The notes: generated by a model from the sequence alone, not told the origin. Positions 8,588 through 18,813 are shown, numbered from the stretch's first letter. The stretch: 64,000 bases of DNA from Burkholderia sp. PAMC 26561 (GCF_001557535.2 NZ_CP014310.1:186001-250000), one strand, 5' to 3'. Program-made: numbers and translations.

Positions 8588-11500
8588 ATGAACTTCAATC
8601 GCCGAGAGTTACCCGCGAAACGCGGTATTTCAGATCGACAACCGGAAAGTGCCCTCGATGCAGGCAATGCTGCCGCGAGACCCACGCAATTCGTCGGGCG
8701 GGGAGCGCGCGCAATCGTGAAACGGCTTGCCGAGGTCTACATCCTGATACCCGTTTTCACGGGCCTGCTGCTTTGCATTGCGTGGGCAGCGGTGTTCCAT
8801 CTGATTTCGGTTGAAGGCGATGTTGCCGAAGATACGGCTGCGCAGTCGAGCCGTGAGATCGCCGACACCTATGAAGCACAACTGGTGCGCAACCTCAGTT
8901 CAATCGACCAGACGCTCAAGACGGTCAAGTACGCCTACGAAACCAAAGGCGGCACAGCCATGGACGAGCTGCAGGCGAAGGGCCTGCTGCCGCCGTCCAT
9001 CGTTTTCCGAGTGTCGGTCGCGGGAGCCGACGGAAGCGTGTTTGCAGCGTCCGGGTCGCATGGGCCCTCGAATGTCTCGACGGACCCGTGCTTCGCGGCA
9101 TTGCGTGCGCAGATCGATGCATCGATGCCCTGCGTGAGCCGCGTCAGCCTCAATCACGATACTGACACGCCCGAGATCACCTTCAGCCGTCGCCTGGAGC
9201 ACGCCGATGGCAGCTTCAACGGCAGCGTGATGCTCGCCATGGACCCGGCCTATTTCACGAGCGGTTATGAATATGCCCGCATGGGCGACAAGGGCATGCT
9301 GCTGCTCGCCGGGACGGACGGCGTCGTGCGCGCCCAGCAAACGGGCGAGTCCACGTCGTGGGGCAGGTCGATATCGACCGTGGCAATTGCAGTCGCGCAG
9401 CAGGCGCTTGCGAGCGGTGCGAGGGTCGGCCCGTGGGACCAGGGCGTGCGGCGTTACACCACCATCCGCGCAATCCACGGCTTTCCGCTGATTGCGATGG
9501 TCGGTCTCAGCCAGGGCGAGCAGCTATCGGTTTTCCGCAAGCACAGGCACAACTATGTCCTGTGGACGGCCATTGCCAGCGCCTTGCTAATCGTGCTTGC
9601 CGCTGCGCTCAGCCGGTCGAGCTGGCAGCTTGCCGTCAGCCGCCGCCGCGCACGGCAGGCGCAGCAGACCTATTACGCGGCATCGGAAAGAAGCCTCGAC
9701 GCGTTTTTCGTCTTTCGTTCGGAGCGCGATGGCGCCGGCAATCTTCTCGGCTTCGTCATGACCGACGCCAACCGGCGTGGCAGCGTCGTGCTCGGACTGC
9801 CCCGCGAGATGCTGGTTGGCCGCAGTCTCGACGCGATCTTCCCCGACGCGCGCCAGAACGGCATGTTCGATGAATTTGCGGCCGTAGCGGAAACCGGAAC
9901 GGTCCACGAACACGAATGGATGCACCTGTGTACCGACGACACGAAAGTATGGCTCCAGCGTCAGGTAGTGCGCGTGGACAACGGCGTGGTGGCGATCATG
10001 CGCGACATCAGTTCGCGCAAGCGCGCGGAAGTGCGCCGCGCCGAGCACAATCGAGTGCTGGAAATGATCGCGACCAGCACGCCGCTCGAAGAGGTGTTGT
10101 CCTATCTTGCAAGCCTGCTCGAATCGCAGATCTCGCGTGTTGCGTGCGTCGCGTTGCTGCGTGACGACGACGGCCTGCATCTGAAACTGGGCGCCGCGCC
10201 GGGGCTTTCCGAGCTGTACCGGAAGCGGATCAACGGCTCGCCCGTGAGCCTCGATGCAGGTCCGAGCGGCCGGGCAATTCACACACGCCAACCCGTCTAC
10301 ATTCCGGACGCAAGCAAGGACCCGGCTTTCATGGAGCAGATGCAGGCGTATGGCTTGAGCGGCTTCCAGGCATGCTGGGCGATTCCCATCCTCGCGCACG
10401 ACGGCAGCGCCTTGGGCGCGCTCACATTGTTCGCCCAGGACGCGCACGAGCCCAGTGCGATCGAATCGCAAGTCATCGCAATGGGAACCCGCATTGCGGG
10501 CATTGCCATCGAACGGCATCGTGCCGAAGAGCGTATCCGGCACATGGCCAATCATGACGCGCTGACAGGCTTGCCCAACCGTACCTTGCTCTCCGACCGC
10601 CTGAATCAGGTACTGCTGCATGCGCGGCGATACGAGCGCGGCGTCTCGGTGGTGTTCATCGACCTTGATAACTTCAAGCTCATCAATGACAGCCTCGGGC
10701 ATCGCGCGGGCGACGATCTGCTGCGCACGGTCGCGGCTCGCATGTCCGATTGCCTGCGCGCAACGGATACGGTGGTTCGTCTTGGCGGCGATGAATTCGT
10801 GATCGTCCTGTTTGACGAAGAGCAGAATGGGCCGGGCATCCACAAGACCATCGAGAAGATCCGCGAACGGATCATGGAACCGGTCGAACTGAACGGCGAG
10901 CAATATCGGGTGACGTGCAGCATGGGCGTGGCGAGCTATCCGGCCGACGGCGCCAACGCCGAAAGCCTGCTGATGAACGCCGATGCCGCCATGTACCGCG
11001 CCAAGGAACTCGGGCGCAACAACTACCAGATGTACACGCACGAGATGAACATCAAGGTGCACGAAAAACTGCGGCTGCAGGAGCAGTTGCGCGTGGCGTT
11101 ATCGAACGGGGAGTTTCATCTCGAGTATCAGCCGCAAGTCGACCTGCGCACGGAAAGCGTGTTCGGGGTAGAGGCGCTGCTGCGCTGGCAGCATCCGACC
11201 GACGGCAACATCTCGCCCGCCACGTTCATTCCGGTTGCGGAGGAGACGGGCCTCATCATTTCCATCGGCGACTGGGTGCTGCACAAGGCCTGCATGCAGA
11301 ACAAGCTGTGGCAGGACATGGGCTTCGCACCCATGACGGTGTCCGTCAACGTATCCGCGCGGCAATTCCTGCAGAAGGAACTCGTGTCGCGCGTGGCGCA
11401 TGCGCTCAGCGAAAGCGGCCTGGATCCTCAGTATCTCGAGCTGGAGCTGACTGAAAGCGTGATCATGCAGGATCTCGACGGCGCGATCGCGACAATGCGG

Positions 11501-11866
11501 CAGTTGCAGGAGATGGGTGTGCGTTTGTCGATAGACGACTTCGGCACGGGATATTCGAGTCTCAGCGCGTTGAAGCACTTCCCGATCGTGCGCCTCAAGA
11601 TCGACCAGTCATTCGTTCGCGAACTGCCGGGCAAGGACGACGACCGCGCAATCGCAATGGCCGTGATCTCGCTTGGGCGCCAGTTGAATCTCAAGGTGAT
11701 CGCGGAAGGTGTGGAAACAGAAACGCAACTCGCCTTCCTTCGCGACAACGCCTGCAACGAGATCCAGGGTTATCACTACAGCAGGCCGTTGAAATCGCAC
11801 GATCTGGAGCAGCTTCTCAGCCAGCCGTTCGTGTGGCCGGTCGCGGCTGCAGCACTCGTGAATTAA
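8588..11866 (+). CDS. Membrane-bound PAS-GAF-GGDEF-EAL c-di-GMP enzyme
   Basis: 1092 residues. One transmembrane helix lies at about 51-73, then a periplasmic sensing region of about 245 residues, a second helix at about 321-341, PAS (about 370-470), GAF (about 485-640), GGDEF (about 655-810) and EAL (about 830-1080). The cyclase motif GGDEF is intact and is preceded five residues upstream by RATD, an RxxD inhibitory site. The phosphodiesterase domain keeps EALLRW, ELTESV, IDDFGTGYSSL, LKIDQSF and AEGVETE, so both activities look possible. It could make or degrade cyclic di-GMP in response to a periplasmic signal. The gene follows the porin and small binding protein on the same strand after 108 bases, suggesting a sensing module. 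No effector gene is adjacent. Confidence 0.92.
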   Translation: MNFNRRELPAKRGISDRQPESALDAGNAAARPTQFVGRGARAIVKRLAEVYILIPVFTGLLLCIAWAAVFHLISVEGDVAEDTAAQSSREIADTYEAQLVRNLSSIDQTLKTVKYAYETKGGTAMDELQAKGLLPPSIVFRVSVAGADGSVFAASGSHGPSNVSTDPCFAALRAQIDASMPCVSRVSLNHDTDTPEITFSRRLEHADGSFNGSVMLAMDPAYFTSGYEYARMGDKGMLLLAGTDGVVRAQQTGESTSWGRSISTVAIAVAQQALASGARVGPWDQGVRRYTTIRAIHGFPLIAMVGLSQGEQLSVFRKHRHNYVLWTAIASALLIVLAAALSRSSWQLAVSRRRARQAQQTYYAASERSLDAFFVFRSERDGAGNLLGFVMTDANRRGSVVLGLPREMLVGRSLDAIFPDARQNGMFDEFAAVAETGTVHEHEWMHLCTDDTKVWLQRQVVRVDNGVVAIMRDISSRKRAEVRRAEHNRVLEMIATSTPLEEVLSYLASLLESQISRVACVALLRDDDGLHLKLGAAPGLSELYRKRINGSPVSLDAGPSGRAIHTRQPVYIPDASKDPAFMEQMQAYGLSGFQACWAIPILAHDGSALGALTLFAQDAHEPSAIESQVIAMGTRIAGIAIERHRAEERIRHMANHDALTGLPNRTLLSDRLNQVLLHARRYERGVSVVFIDLDNFKLINDSLGHRAGDDLLRTVAARMSDCLRATDTVVRLGGDEFVIVLFDEEQNGPGIHKTIEKIRERIMEPVELNGEQYRVTCSMGVASYPADGANAESLLMNADAAMYRAKELGRNNYQMYTHEMNIKVHEKLRLQEQLRVALSNGEFHLEYQPQVDLRTESVFGVEALLRWQHPTDGNISPATFIPVAEETGLIISIGDWVLHKACMQNKLWQDMGFAPMTVSVNVSARQFLQKELVSRVAHALSESGLDPQYLELELTESVIMQDLDGAIATMRQLQEMGVRLSIDDFGTGYSSLSALKHFPIVRLKIDQSFVRELPGKDDDRAIAMAVISLGRQLNLKVIAEGVETETQLAFLRDNACNEIQGYHYSRPLKSHDLEQLLSQPFVWPVAAAALVN

Positions 11867-12104
11867 CGTCTATCAAATCTCGGAGTCTTTGTAGGATCGG
11901 GCTGGGTGAGACGTCAAGTATCTTTCAATCAACTTTCTGCAAAATCCGTGCATAAAACTGGCTAAATCAGATACACCACGCAATCGAATTCCTATCTAAA
12001 CCTTGGGCTCCAACACGGCGATTGCGTCTTGAGATCCGTCAAACGCAGGCGAAACGAATGTTGCACCCATACTGCGACCGAATCTTTTACGCCTTAGGAT
12101 TGCC
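11867..12104. other. No gene seen; left flank of the IS pile-up
   Basis: Spacer between the c-di-GMP gene and the first IS630 end. It finishes in the sequence GATTGCC just before the TA used by the stacked elements. Confidence 0.4.
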
Positions 12105-12106
12105 TA

Positions 12107-13218
12107 GTCCACTGCGTCATTGACTTGGCACCGGGCGAATTCGACGGGAAGGGTCGTCATATTTCCACTTGATTGGTTTCGGGTTTTGATTGTGCTCGCG
12201 GATATAACGCATCAGTTTGCGATCCAGATCCTTCACCGACGTGAAGACGCCGCGAGCAATCACATCACGCTGAATGCGTGAGAACCAGTTTTCCACCTGG
12301 TTGAGCCACGAAGAGTAAGTCGGCGTGAAGTGCAAGCGCACGTTGCGATGCGCGGTGAGAAAGTCGACCACCCGCTGCGTCTTGTGGCTGCTTACGTTAT
12401 CGCAGATCACGTGGATTTCCCGACGTTTGGGCTGGCTGGCGACGACGTCAGTCAGAAAGGCCACAAACTGCTCGCTGGTGTGGCGCGACGCGGTCTTGCC
12501 CAGCACCTCGCCGGTCGCCGTATTGAACGCCGCGAACAGGCTGAGTGTCCCGTTGCGTTTGTATTCGAAGCCATGGCTCTCGGCGCGTCCCGGCGACAGC
12601 GGCAGCATCCGGTCCTTACGCTCAAGTGCCTGGATCGCGGTCTTCTCATCCACGCAGAACACCGCCGCGTGCGCCGGCGGGTTCAAATACAGCCCAATCA
12701 CGTCGGCAGCCTTGGTCTCGAAGTCCGGATCGTTAGAGACCATGTGCCGCTCCAGGCGCTGCGGCTTGATGCCATGCTTGCGCCAGATGCGCTGCACGGC
12801 CGAGACCGACACATCGCCCAGCTCTGCTGCGAGCTTGTAGCTACTCCAGTGTGTCGAACCGTCGGCTGGTTTGTGCTTGAGGGTGCGGTTAAGTACACGC
12901 GCTTCCAACTTGGCAGGCGGCTGCTCAGGAGCGCGCCCGGGATGGCGAGCGTACATGCCGGCCAGTCGCTCGTTGAGGAAGCGCCCCGACCAACGTGCGA
13001 TGAAACGCGAGTCGCAGCCCAGTGCGCTCATAATCCCGTCGCGCGATTCACCGTCCTCGAGCATCAAGATCAATTTTGCACGTCGCACGTCCGCCGCGCG
13101 CACCGTTCGGCTGCGTGCCGCTGAAAGTAATTGCGCACGTTCGGTATCAGTCAGATTCATTTTTCCCATGCCCTAAATTCGAACATAGATGGGGTGCGAA
13201 GTCAATGACGCAGTGGAC
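12107..13218 (-). mobile_element. IS630-family element, type A (complete)
   Basis: A single transposase gene is bounded by perfect 20-bp inverted repeats (GTCCACTGCGTCATTGACTT and its reverse complement), flanked on each side by TA as expected for IS630 elements. The right-hand TA is shared with the next element. Confidence 0.92.
12117..13169 (-). CDS. IS630-family transposase (type A)
   Basis: 350 residues, full length for the family. The N-terminal half holds two helix-turn-helix segments (SRDGIMSALGCDSRFIARW and SVSAVQRIWRKHGIKPQRLE). The DDE triad is visible as VFCVDEKTAIQALERKD, IHVICDNVSSHKTQ and SWLNQVENWFSRIQR. It cuts and joins the element ends at TA sites. No stop or shift interrupts it, so it may be active. 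It differs clearly in sequence from the other IS630 type next door. Confidence 0.92.
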   Translation of the reverse strand: MGKMNLTDTERAQLLSAARSRTVRAADVRRAKLILMLEDGESRDGIMSALGCDSRFIARWSGRFLNERLAGMYARHPGRAPEQPPAKLEARVLNRTLKHKPADGSTHWSSYKLAAELGDVSVSAVQRIWRKHGIKPQRLERHMVSNDPDFETKAADVIGLYLNPPAHAAVFCVDEKTAIQALERKDRMLPLSPGRAESHGFEYKRNGTLSLFAAFNTATGEVLGKTASRHTSEQFVAFLTDVVASQPKRREIHVICDNVSSHKTQRVVDFLTAHRNVRLHFTPTYSSWLNQVENWFSRIQRDVIARGVFTSVKDLDRKLMRYIREHNQNPKPIKWKYDDPSRRIRPVPSQ

Positions 13219-13220
13219 TA

Positions 13221-14371
13221 GTGTTGCGTCCCAGAAATAACTTTACGTAATTATGCAATGGTTTATGATCGAATCTGGGATGGAGGCGATCATGGGACGC
13301 AAGGGAATCGAGGTTGTGGTGTCGGAACTGGAGCGTGAACAGTTACTGTCGATGAGCCGCTCGCGATCGTTACCTCATTCATTGGTTCGTCGGGCGAAGA
13401 TAGTTCTGATGGCTGCTGACGGTTACACCACACTAGAAATTGCGGGGCAGTGCGAAGTAACTCCGCCAGCGATTACGCACTGGAAGAAGCGGTTTGTCGA
13501 ACGTGGACTCGCCGGTTTGCACGATGAAGCACGCCCAGGGCGACCACGTGCGCATGACGATGAAGCGGTGGCCGAACTGCTGGCAAAGGTGCTGCATGAG
13601 AAGCCGGATGGGGCTACGCACTGGAGCGTTCGTTCCGCTGCTTCACAGACCGGCATTTCGAAGAGTTCCGTGGCGCGTTACCTCTCGCTGTTCGGAGTGC
13701 AGCCTCATCGTTCGAAGAGTTTTAAGCTTTCTACTGATCCTTACTTTGTCGAGAAGGTGCGCGATATTGTCGGCCTGTATCTAAGCCCGCCGACCAACGC
13801 CCTGGTGCTCTGCGTCGACGAGAAGAGCCAATGCCAAGCGTTGGAGCGTACGCAGCCGATGTTGCCCATGGGGCTGGGCTACCTGGAAGGCGTCACACAT
13901 GATTACGTGCGGCACGGAACCACAACCTTGTTCGCCGCGCTGAACGCTGCAACCGGAGAAGTCATCGCGCAATGCAAGTCACGCCATCGACATCAGGAGT
14001 TTCTCGCCTTCCTTAACCACGTCGACCAAGCGGTCCCTGCAGACCTTGACGTGCATCTGATCGTCGACAACTATGCTACGCATAAACACCCGAAGGTGAA
14101 AGCATGGCTGGCGAGGCGTCCGCGCTATCACATGCATTTCACGCCGACTTATTCAAGCTGGCTCAATCAGGTGGAGCGCTGGTTTGGACTTGTTACCCAA
14201 CAGGCCATCCGCCGTGGCTCATTCAGGAATGTGCGCCAGTTGATTGTCAGCATCGAACAATATGTGACGCAGTACAACCAGCACAAGCGCGCGTTCGTCT
14301 GGACAGCAACTGCCGATTCGATCCTCCAAAAGGTCGCCCGTCTATGCAAAGTTATTTCTGGGACGCAACAC
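13221..14371 (+). mobile_element. IS630-family element, type B, copy 1
   Basis: The ends are perfect 24-bp inverted repeats beginning GTGTTGCGTCCCAGAAAT. TA flanks both sides; the left TA is also the right flank of the type A element. A second copy lies at 15715-16868 and differs by a 3-base indel and a few substitutions. Confidence 0.93.
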
Positions 14372-14374
14372 TAG
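13292..14374 (+). CDS. IS630-family transposase (type B), intact copy
   Basis: 360 residues from the ATG that gives MGRKGIEV, which has GGAGG five bases upstream; longer in-frame starts exist. Two helix-turn-helix segments are followed by the DDE residues in [31 protein letters not shown] and NQVERWFGLVTQQA. Its stop codon is unusual: the last sense codon is at the very end of the element and TAG is formed by the flanking target TA plus the next base. The gene is undamaged in this copy and may supply transposase to the broken copy 1.3 kb downstream. Confidence 0.92.
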   Translation: MGRKGIEVVVSELEREQLLSMSRSRSLPHSLVRRAKIVLMAADGYTTLEIAGQCEVTPPAITHWKKRFVERGLAGLHDEARPGRPRAHDDEAVAELLAKVLHEKPDGATHWSVRSAASQTGISKSSVARYLSLFGVQPHRSKSFKLSTDPYFVEKVRDIVGLYLSPPTNALVLCVDEKSQCQALERTQPMLPMGLGYLEGVTHDYVRHGTTTLFAALNAATGEVIAQCKSRHRHQEFLAFLNHVDQAVPADLDVHLIVDNYATHKHPKVKAWLARRPRYHMHFTPTYSSWLNQVERWFGLVTQQAIRRGSFRNVRQLIVSIEQYVTQYNQHKRAFVWTATADSILQKVARLCKVISGTQH

Positions 14375-15711
14375 CAGGCTGGTGAAATACCTCATGTAGC
14401 GGTCATCCGTGACGAAGGGGTAAACGTTGAACCGATGTCATCAATGAGAGCGAGATGGAACGGATGCGTGGGCCAGATGGTTTTACCGAATCAATGTTCA
14501 CGGTGTTGAAGTTGGACGATTTTGTGCCGAAGGACCATCCTTTGCGTCCGATTCGAACGTGGCTCAATGACACGCTCAAACGCATGGACGATGTGTTTGC
14601 ACGGATGTACGAAGCCAACGCGAAAGGAGGCCGGCCGAGCATCGCGCCGGAGAAGCTGGTGCGAGCTCTTTTGCTGCAGGTGCTGTACTCAATTCGTAGC
14701 GAGCGCATGCTGGTGGAACAGATTTCCTACAACATGCTGTTCCGCTGGTTCGTCGGCCTGCCGATGGACGGGACCGTATGGGACCACTCGACGTTCAGCA
14801 AGAACCGCGACCGGTTGCTCGAGCACGACGTGCTGGTGTTGCTGTTCAACGAGACAGTCGAGACCGCGCGCCAACGCGGGTATCTTTCTCGAGAACACTT
14901 CAGCGTCGATGGCACGTTGATTCAGGCATGGGCCAGGCACAAGAGCTTTGTGCCCAAGGCGAGTTCAGACGACGATGACACGCCTCCTGACGAACCGCCC
15001 GCCCCGAGTGACAATTGGCGCGGACAGAAACGCAGTAACGAAACGCATCAATCCACGACTGACGAGCAGGCGCGCCTGTTTCGCAAGAGCAAGGGAACTG
15101 GAGCGATGCTCTGTTATATGGGGCATGTACTGACCGACAACCGGCACGGCCTGGTGGTCAACGCACAGGTGACGTTGGCGACGGGCACCGCCGAGCGCGA
15201 CGCGGCGGTGCTGATGCTCGCCGATGCCGCGAGTGTTGCGCCGCTCGGCACCACGGTGGGCGCGGACAAGAACTACGACGCCACCGGCTTCGTCGCCAGT
15301 TGTCGCGCGAATTGCGTCACGCCGCATGTGGCGCAAAACGATGGACGTCCCGGAGGTTCAGCGATTGACGAGCGAACTACGCGCTGGCCAGGATACGCCG
15401 TCAGCAAACAAAAACGTAAGCGCATTGAGCAGGTATTCGGATGGGGCAAGACAGTTGGTCGAATTCGCCAGGTCATGCATCGGGGACTTGAGCGCGTAGA
15501 CCAGCTCTTCGTGCTGACGCAGGTCGGCTACAACCTAACGCGTATGCGCACACTCGCGGATTGAGGGGCAAGGAGGCAATGAGAAACACGATATCGTGAA
15601 TCCGCGAGCAACGTCGAATGCTCGCAAACATGTTTTGCGTTTAAAAAGTGCGAACCCACCACTCGGCTTAATGCGCTCGAACGCATCAGCGACGGGTACT
15701 TCAACGGCCGG
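14375..15711 (+). mobile_element. IS5-family element inserted at CTAG between two IS630 copies
   Basis: Imperfect inverted repeats (13 of 18 matches, CAGGCTGGTGAAATACCT against CCGGCCGTTGAAGTACCC) bound the element. CTAG is duplicated at 14371-14374 and 15712-15715, fitting the YTAR target of the IS5 group. Removing it restores a head-to-tail junction of two IS630 type B copies sharing one TA. Confidence 0.85.
14455..15564 (+). CDS. IS5-family transposase
   Basis: 369 residues with no internal stop. The N-terminal region GGRPSIAPEKLVRALLLQVL and MLFRWFVGLPMDGTVWDHST is the DUF772-type domain of IS5-group transposases. The DDE residues fall in HFSVDGTLIQAW, GADKNYDATGF and KRKRIEQVFGWGKT. A linker rich in Asp and Pro separates the first two. 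It is probably functional. It is not the same as the IS5 gene at 34.6 kb. Confidence 0.9.
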   Translation: MERMRGPDGFTESMFTVLKLDDFVPKDHPLRPIRTWLNDTLKRMDDVFARMYEANAKGGRPSIAPEKLVRALLLQVLYSIRSERMLVEQISYNMLFRWFVGLPMDGTVWDHSTFSKNRDRLLEHDVLVLLFNETVETARQRGYLSREHFSVDGTLIQAWARHKSFVPKASSDDDDTPPDEPPAPSDNWRGQKRSNETHQSTTDEQARLFRKSKGTGAMLCYMGHVLTDNRHGLVVNAQVTLATGTAERDAAVLMLADAASVAPLGTTVGADKNYDATGFVASCRANCVTPHVAQNDGRPGGSAIDERTTRWPGYAVSKQKRKRIEQVFGWGKTVGRIRQVMHRGLERVDQLFVLTQVGYNLTRMRTLAD

Positions 15712-15714
15712 CTA

Positions 15715-16868
15715 GTGTTGCGTCCCAGAAATAACTTTACGTAATTATGCAATGGTTTATGATCGAATCTGGAGGAATGGAGGCGATCATGGGACGCAAG
15801 GGAATCGAGGTTGTGGTGTCGGAACTGGAGCGTGAACAGTTACTGTCGATGAGCCGCTCGCGATCGTTACCTCATTCATTGGTTCGTCGGGCGAAGATAG
15901 TTCTGATGGCTGCTGACGGTTACACCACACTAGAAATTGCGGGGCAGTGCGAAGTAACTCCGCCAGCGATTACGCACTGGAAGAAGCGGTTTGTCGAACG
16001 TGGACTCGCCGGTTTGCACGATGAAGCACGCCCAGGGCGACCACGTGCGCATGACGATGAAGCGGTGGCCGAACTGCTGGCAAAGGTGCTGCATGAGAAG
16101 CCGGATGGGGCTACGCACTGGAGCGTTCGTTCCGCTGCTTCACAGACCGGCATTTCGAAGAGTTCCGTGGCGCGTTACCTCTCGCTGTTCGGAGCGCAGC
16201 CTCATCGTTCGAAGAGTTTTAAGCTTTCTACTGATCCTTACTTTGTCGAGAAGGTGCGCGATATTGTCGGCCTGTATCTAAGCCCGCCGACCAACGCCCT
16301 GGTGCTCTGCGTCGACGAGAAGAGCCAATGCCAAGCGTTGGAGCGTACGCAGCCGATGTTGCCCATGGGGCTGGGCTACCTGGAAGGCGTCACACATGAT
16401 TACGTGCGGCACGGAACCACAACCTTGTTCGCCGCGCTGAACGCTGCAACCGGAGAAGTCATCGCGCAATGCTAGTCACGCCATCGACATCAGGAGTTTC
16501 TCGCCTTCCTTAACCACGTCGACCAAGCGGTCCCTGCAGACCTTGACGTGCATCTGATCGTCGACAACTATGCTACGCATAAACACCCGAAGGTGAAAGC
16601 ATGGCTGGCGAGGCGTCCGCGCTATCACATGCATTTCACGCCGACTTATTCAAGCTGGCTCAATCAGGTGGAGCGCTGGTTTGGACTTGTTACCCAACAG
16701 GCCATCCGCCGTGGCTCATTCAGGAATGTGCGCCAGTTGATTGTCAGCATCGAACAATATGTGACGCAGTACAACCAGCACAAGCGCGCGTTCGTCTGGA
16801 CAGCAACTGCCGATTCGATCCTCCAAAAGGTCGCCCGTCTATGCAAAGTTATTTCTGGGACGCAACAC
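15715..16868 (+). mobile_element. IS630-family element, type B, copy 2
   Basis: Same ends and orientation as copy 1, flanked by TA on both sides; the left TA now lies inside the IS5 target duplication. Confidence 0.92.
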
Positions 16869-16871
16869 TAG
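15789..16871 (+). pseudogene. IS630-family transposase (type B), nonsense copy
   Basis: Nearly identical to the intact copy upstream. A single A-to-T change turns a Lys codon into TAG at 16473-16475, after CVDEKSQ and just before the segment with the second catalytic Asp. A further Val-to-Ala change lies earlier. Without read-through the protein lacks two of the three catalytic acids. The leader has an extra GGA relative to copy 1. As in copy 1, the natural stop is completed by the flanking TA. Confidence 0.93.
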
Positions 16872-16970
16872 TTGAAACCTGAGGGTGGAACGAAATGAAC
16901 GACCCCCGCAAATCGACCAGGACGCGTCGCAGGCGGACCTTAATAGGCCCCCGGCATCAAAGTACCCAAA

Positions 16971-17953
16971 TTGGACGATCATGAGATGTTCACAGGCAAA
17001 CCGGAGGGTCCGAAAACGAAGCATACGATAGTTGGTGTGGACATCGCAAAGAACGTCATGCAAAAGCATTGGGTCGATCCCGACACCGCAAGGTTGGGAA
17101 TAAATCAATCAAGCGGGCAGCGTTCTCGAGCACTTTGCAAATCGCTCTCCATGCCTAATTGAAATGGAAGAGGGCGGCGGCGATCAACACTGGGCTCGGC
17201 GACTGATCGAAATGGGTCATGATGCAGCCGATGCACGTGCGATCTGGATGGCCACGCAGATGAATAGCAAGGCGATTGCCGTAAAGACCGAGGCACAACA
17301 AGACGTCTTGGCACTGCATCGCATGCGTCAACAGCTCGTGAAGTTTCGTACCATGCAACTAACAACCTTCGTTTTGCCCACTGAATACGGCGAAGTGATG
17401 GCTCGAAGCAGGATTGCATTGGACAAGGCCGTTCTGGGTGTTTTGCAGCGCTTGCCTGCCGTTCTTTTAGACACGCCGTGTGAGCAATGGCGCGGCTTAG
17501 AAGACCTTGACAAGCAGATCACTGAAATCGAGCGACGTCTGCATGCGTGGATGAAGCAGGACGAGGCTTGCAAGGCAATCGCTGCCATACCGGGAGTCGG
17601 CGGCGACTGCAGCAGTCGCGACGATGGGTGATCCGAAGCCTTTAAAGTCAGGACGTGAGTTTGCCGCATGGCTTGGGCTGGTGCCAGGGCAAACTGGATC
17701 GGGCGGAAAGGTTCAGCTACTAGGAATTAGCAAGAGAGGAGACGCCTACGTGCGGACTTTACTGATCCAGGGCGCCAGAAGTGTTCTGGCACATGCGAAA
17801 AAACCTTCGAAATGGATCCAGCAAATACAGACGCGACGACCTTCGAACGTGGTGGCGGTCGCGCTTGCAAACATGATGGCGCGAATGATTTGGGCAGTAT
17901 TGGCGAACCAAACGCCATATCAAAAGGAGCATGTCAGCAAAAAACCAATTTGA
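16971..17953 (+). pseudogene. IS110-family transposase, decayed
   Basis: A DEDD-type recombinase of the IS110 family. HTIVGVDIAKNVMQKHWVD holds the first Asp. LIEMEEGG follows only after a frameshift, and RRLIEMGHDAADARAIWMA shows an internal deletion of about 20 codons before the third acidic region. IPGVGG is followed by another shift into GDPKPLKSGREFAAWLGLVP. The C-terminal Ser motif region (GARSVLAHAKKPSKW) is retained. With at least two frameshifts and a deletion it is inactive. Its left end lies close to the TA that received the IS630 elements. Confidence 0.85.
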
Positions 17954-18789
17954 ACATCAGGCCTTGCCGATGATAACAATCACAGCAGGATGAACGTCGA
18001 AAGTTGCGTTGGAAATTAAGTGAGATGACAAACTAGGTCGGACCGGGACTTACTAAACCTGAAAACTTCAAGGAGTTTCTAGCTCGCGGGTGGATTGAGG
18101 CGCAAGTCAGCGGATTTCATAGGGACGCACGGTGCAGCAGGCCGTAAAAAGGTCGAATATAGAGATGCAACCATCCTGTCCGTTATCACGCTTGAAAACG
18201 AGGGCAAAGGGGGCCGTTCGTATAGAGGAGTTAGAAGTGACCACACCCGGAGGAATTTGGGTGACCGCCCGGGACGTTGAAACATTCGTCCTTCCCCGTG
18301 ACCTCTGAAACGGGTATGAGCCGGATGCCGTCTTTCTTGCCGTCGGGCGCGTACCTGCAAAGGCAGATTGCGCGATGCGCAATATGCTAACCCGTCATGC
18401 GTCGCGCCGACGGGTAATAAAGCATTGACTCGATCGAGCATAGCGGGGCCGGACAGAGGAGGGGACACAGCGGGCAATCTAACCGTCTTTAAGCCGGATG
18501 TTCCGATGACGGTTTCGTTTTCTCACAGAGAAAATTCGGATTTCCGGAGAAAGCACGACCTTTGTTCCTTGCCGCTTCCTTTTTGCTCTTCTTAAGGGCT
18601 CGCCATCTTCGGAACCCTCCGCATGCCTTCCCCATTCCCCTTTTCGCTCCCGTCTCCGCTGGCAGTCGCATTGATTACTTCGATGTTAGAGACAAAGAGC
18701 ACTGCCGTCGCATGAGAAGGGTGAGCCACCGATCGCATACGTCGGGCGAATAACTCGATCGCAACCATTCGATGTCGTCCAGTCGCCAC
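17954..18789. other. No supported gene
   Basis: About 835 bases between the IS110 remnant and the end of the tad operon. Several overlapping open frames occur on both strands with no recognisable motifs and frequent stops. One piece reads ENFKEFLARGWIEAQVSGFH, which looks like former coding sequence, but I cannot place it. Confidence 0.4.
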
Positions 18790-18808
18790 GGCCCTTCCTC
18801 GAAGGGCC
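18790..18808 (-). terminator. Hairpin just after tadG, possible terminator
   Basis: A perfect 8-bp stem GGCCCTTC / GAAGGGCC with a 3-base loop starts six bases beyond the tadG stop. There is no T run on the minus-strand side, so it may act with Rho or protect the 3' end rather than being a classical terminator. Confidence 0.45.
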
Positions 18809-18813
18809 ACCTG

